DNA of 37,398 nucleotides, from positions 1 to 37,398 of the forward strand of contig JAJRTO010000100.1 in NCBI GenBank assembly GCA_024278235.1, in the 5' to 3' direction. The stretch's first letter is position 1. Each line of letters begins with the position of its first letter. Both the position numbers and the translations under genes were made by a program. Below, piece by piece: positions 1 to 7,968 of the stretch. The notes beneath the pieces were generated by a model that was given only the letters and a program-made list of their open reading frames with translations, searched no databases and had not been told where the DNA came from. This DNA comes from Candidatus Poribacteria bacterium (GTDB lineage Bacteria; Poribacteria; WGA-4E; JAJRTO01).

Positions 1-183
1 GAACTTGCCTGCCCGGTATTTCCAGGAGCGGTGACGCGCCTGGCCTGGCCAATGCCGGATCCGACAGGAACGATAGGTTCCATTGAGGAAATCATGCGAG
101 CGTTTCGTAGAGTTCGGGATGCAATCGAGCAGAAGATCCTTGAATTTAAGGAGAGAAATGATGCCCCACTTCCCTATCGTTGA
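1..183 (+). CDS. arsC: ArsC-type arsenate reductase / LMW phosphatase, C-terminal part
   Basis: Frame 1 is open from the window edge to a TGA at 181-183, giving the last 60 residues of a protein. The visible part has a CPVFPG segment, then a Trp followed by a Pro-Asp-Pro turn, and an amphipathic helix FRRVRDAIEQKI. This is the usual C-terminus of thioredoxin-coupled arsenate reductases of the low-molecular-weight tyrosine phosphatase fold. Those enzymes reduce arsenate to arsenite in the cytoplasm, or act as protein phosphatases. The P-loop with the catalytic cysteine lies upstream of the window, so phosphatase versus reductase cannot be decided. The 3' end overlaps the next gene by 23 bases in another frame, which suggests translational coupling. 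Confidence 0.72.
   Translation, partial: ELACPVFPGAVTRLAWPMPDPTGTIGSIEEIMRAFRRVRDAIEQKILEFKERNDAPLPYR
148..153 (+). promoter_or_regulatory. Ribosome binding site deciding the amidohydrolase start
   Basis: AAGGAG lies inside the arsC-like frame, 4 bases before an ATG at 158 and 7 bases before the next ATG at 161. The second spacing is better, so 161 is preferred. The open frame extends upstream to 83, but that stretch overlaps the arsC-like coding sequence and is not part of the family. Confidence 0.6.
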
Positions 184-1009
184 TACCCACGTCCATCTCT
201 GGGACCCAACTTATCTTGACTATCCCTGGCTCAGAGGCCATGCGACGCTGCACCGAAAATTCCTGTTGGAGGATTTTAATACAGCCTGTGATACCGTCAT
301 CGTCGATACCATCGTGTTCGTTCAGTGCGATGCCCTCGCTTCTCAGGGATTGGAGGAAGCCCGGTGGGTTACCTCACTCGCTAAGACAGATCCGCGTATC
401 CGGGGAACTGTCGCGTTCGCTCCTCTGGATCAAGGGGAATCGGTGCGCGACTATCTGGAGGAGTTGAGCCAGATACCACTTGTGAAAGGTGTGCGACGCC
501 TTATCCAGTCAGAGGATGTGGGGTTTTGTGTGCAACCGAAGTTCATTCAAGGCGTCCAGGCTCTGGAAGCATTCGGTCTGAGCTTCGATATCTGCATACG
601 TCATCCGCAGATGGCGAATACGATTCAAATGGTTCGCCAATGCCCCGGCATCTCCTTTATCCTGGATCATATCGGAAAACCAGACATCCGAAATCGGACG
701 CTGGAACCGTGGAAGCGCGAAATAGAGGAACTCGCCCGGTTTCCCAACGTCTACTGTAAGGTCTCCGGGCTGGTGACCGAGACCGATATGGAGCACTGGA
801 CGAAGGAGGAGCTGAGGCCCTACATCGACCACGTTATCGAGTGTTTCGGCTTCGACCGGGTTGCTTATGGCGGAGATTGGCCTGTCGCGACGCTGGCAGC
901 CGACTACCCGGAATGGATCAATGCCCTCGACTGGGCCGTGAGCGGCTGTTCTGAGGATGAAAAACGGAAGCTGTTCCGCGAGAACGCGCTCCGGTTCTAC
1001 CGATTGTGA
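161..1009 (+). CDS. Amidohydrolase family 2 protein, L-fuconolactonase-like
   Basis: This is a 282-residue cytoplasmic TIM-barrel hydrolase of the Amidohydro_2 type. The N-terminus carries the strand-1 motif VDTHVHLWDP (residues 7-16). Further on are DHIGKP, near residue 170, and YGGDWPV near residue 233, whose Asp is the usual catalytic base on strand 8. Length and motifs match the COG3618 group, which contains L-fuconolactonase, 2-pyrone-4,6-dicarboxylate lactonase and similar lactonases. Sugar lactone hydrolysis is the best guess because a sugar isomerase and two sulfatases follow on the opposite strand, but the substrate is not shown by sequence alone. The start at 161 is chosen from the ribosome site at 148-153. 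The gene is probably co-transcribed with the arsC-like gene it overlaps. Confidence 0.85.
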   Translation: MPHFPIVDTHVHLWDPTYLDYPWLRGHATLHRKFLLEDFNTACDTVIVDTIVFVQCDALASQGLEEARWVTSLAKTDPRIRGTVAFAPLDQGESVRDYLEELSQIPLVKGVRRLIQSEDVGFCVQPKFIQGVQALEAFGLSFDICIRHPQMANTIQMVRQCPGISFILDHIGKPDIRNRTLEPWKREIEELARFPNVYCKVSGLVTETDMEHWTKEELRPYIDHVIECFGFDRVAYGGDWPVATLAADYPEWINALDWAVSGCSEDEKRKLFRENALRFYRL

Positions 1010-1105
1010 TCCCGGTCAATTATTCTCCGGCCGGCCACTGGACAAGTTTCAGAAATGGCTGTTCAGTTTCAAACGCCAGGAACCCAGCAACCACAATGCT
1101 TTTCT

Positions 1106-1126
1106 AACGTTCAACGTTCAACGTTT
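1106..1126. repeat. Short tandem AACGTTC repeat
   Basis: Two exact heptamers AACGTTC at 1106-1112 and 1113-1119 are followed by AACGTTT. They lie in the otherwise featureless gap 1010-1137 between convergent genes. AACGTT is itself a palindrome, so the array could form small stems or bind a protein. No T-run follows, so it is not a clear intrinsic terminator. Confidence 0.5.
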
Positions 1127-1137
1127 TCACGTGAAAC

Positions 1138-1242
1138 TTACTTGGACCAACCGTTGTTTTCGACGGCATCAAAGATAGCGATCAGTGGCTCCAGGAATTC
1201 GGGAAACACACTGCCCAAAGTCCTGGTTTCAGCGGCCTCCAT
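1138..1242 (-). CDS. Small 34-residue open frame coupled to the sugar isomerase
   Basis: A 34-codon frame begins with an ATG that overlaps the TGA stop of the upstream isomerase gene as TGATG (1240-1244), and it ends in TAA at 1138-1140. The peptide is acidic and amphipathic, with the central stretch FPEFLEPLIAIFDAVENN and a GWSK end. It has no signal peptide and no motif I recognise. The TGATG junction is typical of translational re-initiation, so it may be a real coupled microprotein. It could equally be the surviving start of a longer gene, or chance. Function unknown. Confidence 0.35.
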   Translation of the reverse strand: MEAAETRTLGSVFPEFLEPLIAIFDAVENNGWSK

Positions 1243-2075
1243 CAGAGTTCCACTCCTACCTCCCCGGCAACGGAACGAATATACTCTGCAGCCAGTGCGT
1301 ACTCCTCGGCGGATGGCAGATGCTCCATCATGAGAGAAACATCCGGCTCCAGTCTGTCGAGTTCTCTCAGGTACACGGCATAATCGAGATTTCCCAGCCC
1401 CGGACGGACCTCATCGAGATGCACCATGAGCCTGGGACTCAGGCTGATGTCCTTCGCATGGCAACTCCTGACATAGGGGCCGAGTTTTTCAAAGCACTCA
1501 CGAATCAGAGCGTCCGTATTGTAATATCTTTGTGGACTGCACACCAGATTGACCGGATCCAGATGCACGGCGCACTGCTTCCTGTCAATCGCGTGGAGCA
1601 GCTTCACATAGGAGTCTGCGGAGTCGGGAAAGACCCACGGCATGGTCTCCAGAGTGTAGTACGTGCGAGTCGGCTTCACATCATCGATGATCTCTCGGAC
1701 GGTCTCGACGATGATATCGAAAGTCTCTTCTGTCAGATCCTTTGCATCGGGGCCATCCCATTTTTCGCCGCGAGAGCCTGCAATGTTGACGCAACACCGC
1801 GCCCCAACTGTATCAGCGAGAGCAAGGCGATCCTTGCATAGAGTGAGTGCCTTCCGTCGAGTCTCTCCATCCGGGCTGATCGGATTACTCCATGCCCCTA
1901 CTTCGGCGATCACCACATCCGCTTTCTGGGCCGCCTTCACATAATCCTGAATCACCTCATTGCTCGCATCCGTTCCAACGGGGCAGAATGCTGCACGATA
2001 ACCGAGCCGCCGCAATGCAGCGATCCACTGATCGGGATTTTCACATTTCTCAAATACGGGTCCGCCAAGTCTCAT
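1242..2075 (-). CDS. Sugar phosphate isomerase/epimerase, xylose-isomerase-like TIM barrel
   Basis: A 277-residue protein of the AP_endonuc_2 / xylose isomerase-like barrel family, which interconverts ketose and aldose sugars, inosose or hydroxypyruvate in the cytoplasm. The metal-ligand pattern of the fold is visible: Glu in LETMPW, Asp in HLDPVN, His in CHAKD and Glu in MMEHL, in the expected order along the barrel. The ATG at 2075 is chosen because AAGGA sits 8 bases before it. An open frame runs 14 codons further upstream but has no ribosome site. It lies 53 bases downstream of a sulfatase gene on the same strand and probably shares its transcript. Substrate not determinable; the neighbours point to a sugar released from a sulfated glycan. 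Confidence 0.85.
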   Translation of the reverse strand: MRLGGPVFEKCENPDQWIAALRRLGYRAAFCPVGTDASNEVIQDYVKAAQKADVVIAEVGAWSNPISPDGETRRKALTLCKDRLALADTVGARCCVNIAGSRGEKWDGPDAKDLTEETFDIIVETVREIIDDVKPTRTYYTLETMPWVFPDSADSYVKLLHAIDRKQCAVHLDPVNLVCSPQRYYNTDALIRECFEKLGPYVRSCHAKDISLSPRLMVHLDEVRPGLGNLDYAVYLRELDRLEPDVSLMMEHLPSAEEYALAAEYIRSVAGEVGVEL

Positions 2076-2128
2076 TGAATGATTCCTTTCCATATATGCG
2101 CAGATTTCGACACACAAGTTTTCGATCG

Positions 2129-3658
2129 CTACACGTAATTCGTTCCGGCAATCGGCTTGATTCTCTCCGGGTTGATCTTGCCATCGGCGTTGACCGTGTG
2201 TTGATAGCGTGTGATTCCCTGAGCGCTATCAACAGCCTTCAGAGGGTGTACCGTTGTCGGACGAGTGGTTGTGATGATCCAACGCATCAGTTCTCGTTCG
2301 AGTTCATGGACGACATCCTGATAAGCCGGATCGAAATATAGGTTTTGCATCTCCCATGGATCTGCCTGGAGATCATAGAGTTCACCAAATCCATCGGGGT
2401 ATTCAGTTTGAAACATTTCGGGCGGGTAGTAGACAAAACGGTATCTGTCTTTACGCACACTCTTGCTCCAGGCGAACTCCGTGACACCCACACGATGGAC
2501 CTCGCCAGTCTCACCATACAACAGGTGTGAAATGTCCTTGCCATCCACGGTCTCCATAGCCGGGAGATCGGCCAGTGCACATAAGGTATTTGCCAGATCC
2601 ACGGTTTCGACGATTTCCGATGCGACATGCCCGGCCTTGAAACGTCCGGGCCAACGCCAAATCCAGGGGATGCGCGTGATGGCATCGGAGCAAATACCAG
2701 GTGCTTTCTCCATGATCCCATGCTCGCACGCATAGTCTCCGTGATCAGAGGAGTAAACGAAGATGGTATCTTCCTCCAATTCCCGATCTTGAAGCCATCG
2801 CATCAGTTCCCCGACAGCATGGTCGACATGACTGACATTGCCCAGATACCCGTGGAGTTTGCGTCGCCTTCCCGCTTCAAAGGTTTTCGGCTCGAAAAGC
2901 TGCCAGTTGCGTGTCCGCCAGTTTTCCGCCGTCCGCCGCAGATTAGGGGCTTTATGTTCCATCTCATAATCCGCGTTGGGTGGCAGTGTCAGCTTCAATT
3001 CATCGTAGAGATCCCAGAACTGTTGTGCCGGCGTGTAACATTGGTGAGGTTTGGGCAAGCTCACGTGTACGATGAAGGGACTATTCTGCTGGACGCAATT
3101 CTCCATGAACACCATTGCCTCGCGTGCGATCCAGCCCTCTTGTCCATCCTCATAGGATACTTTGGAAGGGCGTCCCTCAACGGTCTGTTGGCCACGTCTC
3201 CCAAATTCCCGCATCGCACCGTGATCCTCCAGGTGGGTTATTTCCCGTTCTGCCAGATAGTTTGCGTACTTTGGGCTGCGTCCCCCAATGCTGCACCCAC
3301 ACGTCTCGTGAAATACGTCGCTGTCATCCTCGACCCAGTATTCGGGACAGTGGATCTTGCCGATTGCGGCAGTTTGGTATCCAAACCGGCGGAAGTGGCC
3401 GAGAATACCGGGAAGTCCGCCCGGGTTGGGACCGCTGAGGCCATAATAGCCGTGGTTGTGACAGTATTGGCCAGAGAGCCACGAAACTCGGCTCGGCGTG
3501 CAGATCGGGTTCTGCGTGATGGCGTTATCAAACCGTGCACCTTCCGCTGCCAGACGATCCAGATTCGGCGTCCGGACATCCGGATGGCCCTTGTGACCAA
3601 GCACTTTAGCGTTGTGCTGATCGGAGAGGATGAAGACAACGTTGGGTTGTTTGGGCAT
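2129..3658 (-). CDS. Type I (formylglycine) sulfatase, no signal peptide
   Basis: A 509-residue arylsulfatase-family hydrolase that would cleave sulfate esters. The N-terminal metal site is VVFILSDQH (residues 7-15). Cys53 sits in CTPSR, the C-x-P-S-R motif oxidised to formylglycine by an FGE or anSME enzyme that is not encoded here. A later YSSDHGDYACEHG supplies the second Asp-His metal ligands. Length is normal for the family. No signal peptide is seen at the chosen ATG, which has AAAGGA 9 bases upstream, so this copy is predicted cytoplasmic, acting on imported sulfated oligosaccharides or on choline-sulfate-like small molecules. It follows a Tat-exported sulfatase by 28 bases, probably in one operon. 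Confidence 0.93.
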   Translation of the reverse strand: MPKQPNVVFILSDQHNAKVLGHKGHPDVRTPNLDRLAAEGARFDNAITQNPICTPSRVSWLSGQYCHNHGYYGLSGPNPGGLPGILGHFRRFGYQTAAIGKIHCPEYWVEDDSDVFHETCGCSIGGRSPKYANYLAEREITHLEDHGAMREFGRRGQQTVEGRPSKVSYEDGQEGWIAREAMVFMENCVQQNSPFIVHVSLPKPHQCYTPAQQFWDLYDELKLTLPPNADYEMEHKAPNLRRTAENWRTRNWQLFEPKTFEAGRRRKLHGYLGNVSHVDHAVGELMRWLQDRELEEDTIFVYSSDHGDYACEHGIMEKAPGICSDAITRIPWIWRWPGRFKAGHVASEIVETVDLANTLCALADLPAMETVDGKDISHLLYGETGEVHRVGVTEFAWSKSVRKDRYRFVYYPPEMFQTEYPDGFGELYDLQADPWEMQNLYFDPAYQDVVHELERELMRWIITTTRPTTVHPLKAVDSAQGITRYQHTVNADGKINPERIKPIAGTNYV

Positions 3659-3686
3659 CTGTGAGTCCTTTCGATGGAAGTCGTCG

Positions 3687-5144
3687 CTAGTCGGAGGTCA
3701 GTGACTCAGGTTTGGTATCCCCATATCGCTTCTGCAAGCGTTCCAGCTCCATTTTATGTTCCACGATCCGATCCGCATATTGGGGGTGGCCGTACAGGTT
3801 GTTCAATTCATTCGGGTCCGCTTTCAGGTCATAAAACTCCCACGCATCGATGTCGTTATAGAAATGGATCAGTTTGTAGCGTCTTGTGCGGACTCCGTAA
3901 TGCCGCTTCACTGCGTGGGAACCCGGGAATTCATAGTAGTGATAGTACATCGAAGTCCGCCAATCCTCGGGTGGATCGCCTTCCAGAAGGGATCGGAAAC
4001 TTCGTCCTTGCATATCGGCTGGCGGTGAGATACCTGCATAATCCAGAAACGTCTCGGCAAAGTCGAGATTGAGCACGATATCCTCGTTGGTCGAGCCCGG
4101 CTGTACGATCCCCGGGTATCTCACCAACAGAGGCATGCGGAGTGATTCCTCGTACATGAATCGTTTGTCGAACCAACCGTGATCTCCCAGATAGAACCCC
4201 TGATCCGATGTATAGACAACGAGCGTGTTCTCTGCAAGGCCGGAGACATCCAGATAATCCAGCAGCCTTCCGACATTATCATCGACAGAAGCGATGCAGC
4301 GCAGATAATCCTTGATGTATCGTTGGTACTTCCACTTCTTTAACGCCTGACCTTTCAGATCTGCGGGCCACCGCATCTTGACATCCTTCGGCGTCAGATG
4401 ATGCTCAATCGTCATTTTCTGTTCACGAGCAGCCGCACTACGGGTCGCATAGTCGTCGTTGAATGTCTCCGGTTCGGGGATATCGACACCTTCATACATG
4501 GCCCGATGCTTATCGTCGGGTTGCCAGTTGCGGTGTGGGGCCTTATGTTGGCACATCAGCAAGAATGGTTTGTCTCCCTTGCGCTGTTGCAACCATTGAA
4601 TGGACAGATCGGTAATGATGTCTGTCACGTAGCCCGTGTGCTTTTTCCGCTTCCCCATTTCGATGAGCACGGGATGGTGATACGCCCCCTGTCCGGGCAA
4701 GATGTTCCAGTGGTCAAACCCGGTCGGGTCGCTCTTGAGATGCCACTTGCCGATCATGGCCGTTTCGTAGTCCGCCCGCTGAAGTAGCCTGGGGAAAGTC
4801 GGTTGGCTCCCATCGAACCGTATCCTGTTGTTGATAACCCCATTGAGATGGCTATACTTGCCGGTCAAGATCGTCGCCCGACTCGGCGCACAGATACTGT
4901 TTGTGCAGAAACAATTGTTGAACCTCATACCCTCTTGTGCCAATCGGTCGAGATTCGGCGTCGTGTTGATCCGGCTCCCATAGCAACTCAGCGCATGAGA
5001 AGCATGGTCATCGCTCATGATAAAGAGGATATTGGGCCGATTGCGCACCGATCCTGCCGCGAAGAGCGTCTGTGACATCGCTATGGATGCAGTGCCCAGA
5101 CCCACGAGTTTCAGGAAATCACGTCGCGTATAGGAGAACCTCAT
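3687..5144 (-). CDS. Type I sulfatase with Tat signal
   Basis: A 485-residue sulfatase of the iduronate/N-sulfoglucosamine type. Residues 1-31 are a twin-arginine signal, with [12 protein letters not shown] followed by a hydrophobic stretch ending AAG, so folded enzyme should be exported to the periplasm. The metal motif ILFIMSDDH is at residues 39-47, and the formylglycine Cys85 sits in [19 protein letters not shown] provides the distal metal ligands. A GAGTGAGG-like ribosome site precedes the ATG. With the cytoplasmic sulfatase next door it suggests sequential desulfation on both sides of the inner membrane. Tat export fits, because the cysteine must be matured before or during folding. Confidence 0.94.
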   Translation of the reverse strand: MRFSYTRRDFLKLVGLGTASIAMSQTLFAAGSVRNRPNILFIMSDDHASHALSCYGSRINTTPNLDRLAQEGMRFNNCFCTNSICAPSRATILTGKYSHLNGVINNRIRFDGSQPTFPRLLQRADYETAMIGKWHLKSDPTGFDHWNILPGQGAYHHPVLIEMGKRKKHTGYVTDIITDLSIQWLQQRKGDKPFLLMCQHKAPHRNWQPDDKHRAMYEGVDIPEPETFNDDYATRSAAAREQKMTIEHHLTPKDVKMRWPADLKGQALKKWKYQRYIKDYLRCIASVDDNVGRLLDYLDVSGLAENTLVVYTSDQGFYLGDHGWFDKRFMYEESLRMPLLVRYPGIVQPGSTNEDIVLNLDFAETFLDYAGISPPADMQGRSFRSLLEGDPPEDWRTSMYYHYYEFPGSHAVKRHYGVRTRRYKLIHFYNDIDAWEFYDLKADPNELNNLYGHPQYADRIVEHKMELERLQKRYGDTKPESLTSD

Positions 5145-5539
5145 ACCTCACTCCAGTCACTCTGGCTTACTCTTTTCATACCACTTCGCATTTTTATTGA
5201 TTCTAACGGATTTCGTTGTGGAGCAGATACACAACGTGGAACGTTCGTAGGGGCAGAACATGCACTGTCAACCATTGGAGCCTTGCACGACATGATCTCC
5301 CCATCATGGACACGCTTCGCAAAGCACATGCCCAGAAGCATCCAATGTTTTCTGGTCCACTCTTGAAGAAGATGTTATAACGTGCTTCCGTGCCCTTGCC
5401 TTCGAGAGATAACACAGGGACGGGTGCGTAAGGTGATGCGGCGTCGCTGTGAGTTCCACATCAACAGTCTGCGGTATGGCACGGAGCAGTTCGAACTGGA
5501 CTTGCACAATCCTATGATCTCAAGTATGATCCACTGATC
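5145..5539. other. Gene-poor stretch, possibly a decayed gene
   Basis: No convincing gene is present in this gap between two minus-strand genes. Short overlapping minus-strand frames between about 5203 and 5507 could be pieces of a frameshifted gene, but I recognise no family in them. The 3' boundary toward the UroD-like gene carries the tandem duplication listed separately. A promoter for the sulfatase genes may lie here, but no pair of boxes with good spacing was found. Confidence 0.4.
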
Positions 5540-5554
5540 TCAAGTATGATCCAC
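5515..5554. repeat. Perfect 20-bp tandem duplication over a stop codon
   Basis: The 20-base unit TGATCTCAAGTATGATCCAC occurs at 5515-5534 and again at 5535-5554 with no mismatch. The second copy contains the last codons and the stop (5540-5542) of the minus-strand UroD-like gene, so the first copy is a duplicate of its 3' end placed just after the stop. Zero divergence implies a recent slippage event, or an assembly artefact. Confidence 0.9.
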
Positions 5555-6607
5555 GAACCACTGGATGAGTGCATCTGCTTCTTTCTCGTTGCGAGCCGAG
5601 GTTTCGTAGAATACCAACTCCGGTTTCAGAATGCTGTGTAGATGCTTGATCTCCGCAGAGGAAGCACGGATATGCAGACTCTTACCGGCTTGCTGGATCC
5701 GGAGAAGCAATTCAGGCCACTGGGAGGGAGGGGGATTTCCAGCTCCGGGGACCCACTGGATGCCGTCCAGGCTTTCGATGGAAAGCACTGAATCCAGATG
5801 GACAAGCGCACCAGGTCCATCGTAGTGGTAGATACTATGATCCAGGAAATCACATTCTGCGGTGAGCACCGGCAAGATAAACTCGTCGAACATAGACGGG
5901 GAGAGCATGATTGCAAAATCGCATTGAGTCATGGCGAAGCGTTTCGGTGAATAGAACGAACACCACCCTATCGTTCCCCGTCCATCCATGTTGCCTGCTT
6001 CATAGAGTGCATTGTAAATGACAGGATAGAGTTCCTGTACGCTTTCTATGGCGCGATGGACCTGCTCAGGGACATCCAACAGATCCGTACAGAGGTCTTG
6101 TGGATCACGGATGCTTGCCAGCGCATCCACATTGCTGTGCATGTCGAGCATGCCAACCAGGAACTTGCCCTCAGAGGCGTCGCCGGCAACCCGCATGAAT
6201 TCCAGCATCTTCTTCCACCACGGGTTTTCAGGATCCAGCCGTAGCGGCAAGACTTCCTCCCAGTTCTCCACAAAAGGTACCGCCCAACTGGTCGCATTGT
6301 AGGCTGCCTCTGAACGTTCCAGATCTGCCCCAAGAAAAGCCCCAAACTGATCTGGACCGAATGACAGTTCGATGTAAGGGATCGCATCCCCGGCGAAATA
6401 GAGATGGGATGCCCTCGCTTCCCAACGAGTGATAGCCTCAGCAAAATTGCCATCCCAGCCAGCCATATAAGGTGGCCCTGGAGGAATCTCGTGACCCTCT
6501 TTGGGAGCCGTTACAGCCAGACAAGGGCGGTTGATGATTTCATGGTTCCAGAATGCTTCCCAATGAGTACGCGCTTCCTCAAAATCCGGTTTATAGAGCA
6601 AGTCCAT
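5540..6607 (-). CDS. Uroporphyrinogen decarboxylase-like (UroD superfamily) protein
   Basis: A 355-residue soluble protein resembling the UroD/MtaA superfamily found in clusters of sugar and methyl-group metabolism in environmental bacteria. Landmarks are an N-terminal helix with WEAFWNHEIINRP, a GWCSFYSPKRF segment, and a C-terminal DGIQWVPGAG barrel strand. The true heme-pathway enzyme has a conserved N-terminal RxPxWxMRQAGR segment, which is absent here, so this is not HemE. Related proteins may bind a methylated substrate or corrinoid partner, but none is encoded nearby. The ATG at 6607 is chosen because AAGGAGA lies about 8 bases upstream. Two open codon blocks further upstream lack such a site. 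Function unknown. Confidence 0.7.
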   Translation of the reverse strand: MDLLYKPDFEEARTHWEAFWNHEIINRPCLAVTAPKEGHEIPPGPPYMAGWDGNFAEAITRWEARASHLYFAGDAIPYIELSFGPDQFGAFLGADLERSEAAYNATSWAVPFVENWEEVLPLRLDPENPWWKKMLEFMRVAGDASEGKFLVGMLDMHSNVDALASIRDPQDLCTDLLDVPEQVHRAIESVQELYPVIYNALYEAGNMDGRGTIGWCSFYSPKRFAMTQCDFAIMLSPSMFDEFILPVLTAECDFLDHSIYHYDGPGALVHLDSVLSIESLDGIQWVPGAGNPPPSQWPELLLRIQQAGKSLHIRASSAEIKHLHSILKPELVFYETSARNEKEADALIQWFVDHT

Positions 6608-6649
6608 AAGCTGTTCTCCTTGATTATCATGATCTGAGATAGGCATCGT

Positions 6650-7567
6650 TCATCGTTCAGATCCACCGGCTTCCCTCCATGCCGAATACCACAGATTTCC
6701 CAGGAATATCGCACCGGTCTGCAATCGTTGAATGGCCAGATGGCCGAGGTGCTTATCCAACAGATCATAGTAGGCGTTACGGTTCTCCTTGAATGACTGG
6801 ATATCCTTTGTTATATCAAGCTCCCTGGCAATGACCTTGTCGAAATAGATGATATGATCTTTATGCCAGATGGAATCCACGACCAGTGAGAACGTCTGTT
6901 CCAGGACATTGTCGATAGGCTGGAGATGTTCCCGGGTTGTCTCGACCTCCCGTGTGTATTCCTCCAGACGATGCGCGATGAGTCCCAGTTCAAATCGCTG
7001 ATGAACCCCTTTGTCCATGTATTCAGGCGTTCCCCAGTCGACCCTGTAGTAGAGATTCCCCGAGAACTTACCATTGTAGTTACGAGTAGCATGGAGTGGC
7101 ATACTTGCGTCCCCGGCAAAATGCGAGATCAACCCCGCATTCTCGATGATCGCATCTTTGTCGTTCTGTTTGAAGGCATCGACCAGCTTCCCATAGAAGT
7201 CCTCCATCGTCCAGGGCAGGTACCCAGCCTCTTTTTCATGCTGTTCATACAGTTTCGCGGCTTCTTGCCGATCACGTGGAAAATCTTTGAAGGGATAACC
7301 ATAGCTGAAGAGATCGATGTCAAGATAGTGCCAGGCATTTCGATAAGCATATTCCGGGTTGGCTTTCCATTCCTTATCAGGAACATTCGAGAGCCGGGCG
7401 AGTTCCTCCACATTCGCATCAAAGAGGGGACGTATTTCGTCTGGAAGCATCTCAATGGCTTTCTGAGTGATCAGGGCATGAGCATCTGAACCCCAGGGAA
7501 ACGCTTCAAATGAGATCAGTAGAGAAGCGGAGAGAATCAGCAATGTAAGTGAAATCAGCCGTTTCAT
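6650..7567 (-). CDS. Secreted zinc-dependent S1/P1-type nuclease
   Basis: A 305-residue exported hydrolase of the S1-P1 nuclease / zinc phospholipase C fold, which uses three zinc ions to cut single-stranded nucleic acids or phosphodiesters. Residues 1-24 form a Sec signal, so Trp25 would be the new N-terminus. Its amine is a zinc ligand in this family, and His30 follows at the expected +5. Further ligands are Asp64, His80, and the cluster HFAGDASMPLH with His149, Asp153 and His159, which have the same mutual spacing as in P1 nuclease. At the H-x3-D site the protein has His189 and Glu193, so Asp is replaced by Glu. A GAGGAA ribosome site precedes the ATG. It would serve phosphate or nucleotide scavenging in the periplasm. 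Confidence 0.88.
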   Translation of the reverse strand: MKRLISLTLLILSASLLISFEAFPWGSDAHALITQKAIEMLPDEIRPLFDANVEELARLSNVPDKEWKANPEYAYRNAWHYLDIDLFSYGYPFKDFPRDRQEAAKLYEQHEKEAGYLPWTMEDFYGKLVDAFKQNDKDAIIENAGLISHFAGDASMPLHATRNYNGKFSGNLYYRVDWGTPEYMDKGVHQRFELGLIAHRLEEYTREVETTREHLQPIDNVLEQTFSLVVDSIWHKDHIIYFDKVIARELDITKDIQSFKENRNAYYDLLDKHLGHLAIQRLQTGAIFLGNLWYSAWREAGGSER

Positions 7568-7609
7568 GGTATTCCTCGTTCCTAACCTCAGCAGATCACG
7601 ATTCTATGG

Positions 7610-7660
7610 GTAGGAGTGGCCTCCCGGCCGCGATTATCGCGTCCAGGAAGACGCTCCTAC
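7610..7660. repeat. REP-like imperfect palindrome
   Basis: A 51-base imperfect inverted repeat begins GTAGGAG and ends CTCCTAC. The two halves meet in CGCGAT/ATCGCG and differ at a few positions (TGGCC versus CGTCT). GTAGGAGCG-type palindromes are common dispersed intergenic elements in many bacteria. Only this one copy is seen in the window, so dispersal across the genome is an inference. It lies between divergently transcribed genes. Confidence 0.6.
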
Positions 7661-7717
7661 GGTGAAAATGTGAAGTGCTGAACCTGGATAAGCCAGAACC
7701 AGAAGGATTCAAAAGAC

Positions 7718-7745
7718 AGTGCTGAGCCAAACGCCGCTCAGCACT
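7718..7745. repeat. Inverted repeat AGTGCTGAG/CTCAGCACT
   Basis: A perfect 9-bp stem (7718-7726 with 7737-7745) surrounds a 10-base loop. A further partial copy CAGCACT follows directly. No T-run follows on either strand. It could be a protein binding site or a remnant of a dispersed repeat. Confidence 0.5.
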
Positions 7746-7828
7746 CAGCACTCCCGGATTATATCATACCCCCGGGCAGCGAACAAGCACTGGGAAACAC
7801 CAAAATAGAATGACAGGAAACATTTCTG

Positions 7829-7857
7829 TTGACCAGAGAGCAAACAGTCGGTAAAAT
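7829..7857 (+). promoter_or_regulatory. Sigma70-type promoter for the GT-C-like gene
   Basis: TTGACC (7829-7834) and TAAAAT (7852-7857) are separated by 17 bases. Transcription would begin near 7864, giving a leader of about 105 bases that contains the palindrome at 7902-7927. Confidence 0.55.
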
Positions 7858-7901
7858 GATAGGTGTCAGGCTCACATAATGGAGACAGTCGTCGTAGCAA
7901 A

Positions 7902-7927
7902 GATAGAGTGAACAAGTTCGCTCTATC
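7902..7927. promoter_or_regulatory. 26-bp near-perfect palindrome, candidate operator or RNA hairpin
   Basis: GATAGAGTGAAC and GTTCGCTCTATC face each other around AA, with 12 pairs of which only the middle one is T-G. It lies in the predicted leader of the downstream gene, about 40 bases after the predicted transcription start. It could be an operator for a dimeric regulator or fold into a hairpin in the mRNA. Confidence 0.55.
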
Positions 7928-7968
7928 GTGAACCCACAGCCAAATCATATGGAAAGTGCAGGTAGGAG

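Noticed and set aside
1185-1841. 218-codon plus-strand frame opposite the sugar isomerase
   Set aside because: It is antisense to a gene with conserved metal-ligand motifs and has no independent support.
2627-3664. 345-codon plus-strand open frame opposite the sulfatase gene
   Set aside because: It is antisense to a clear sulfatase with all catalytic motifs, has no family motif and arises from codon bias of the opposite strand.
5203-5507. Frameshifted gene on the minus strand between the sulfatase and the UroD-like gene
   Set aside because: Two short frames could be joined by a shift, but neither shows a recognisable family, so no pseudogene is called.
5540-6607. Assignment of the UroD-like gene as hemE
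   Set aside because: The N-terminal signature of the heme enzyme is missing and the surroundings are not heme genes.
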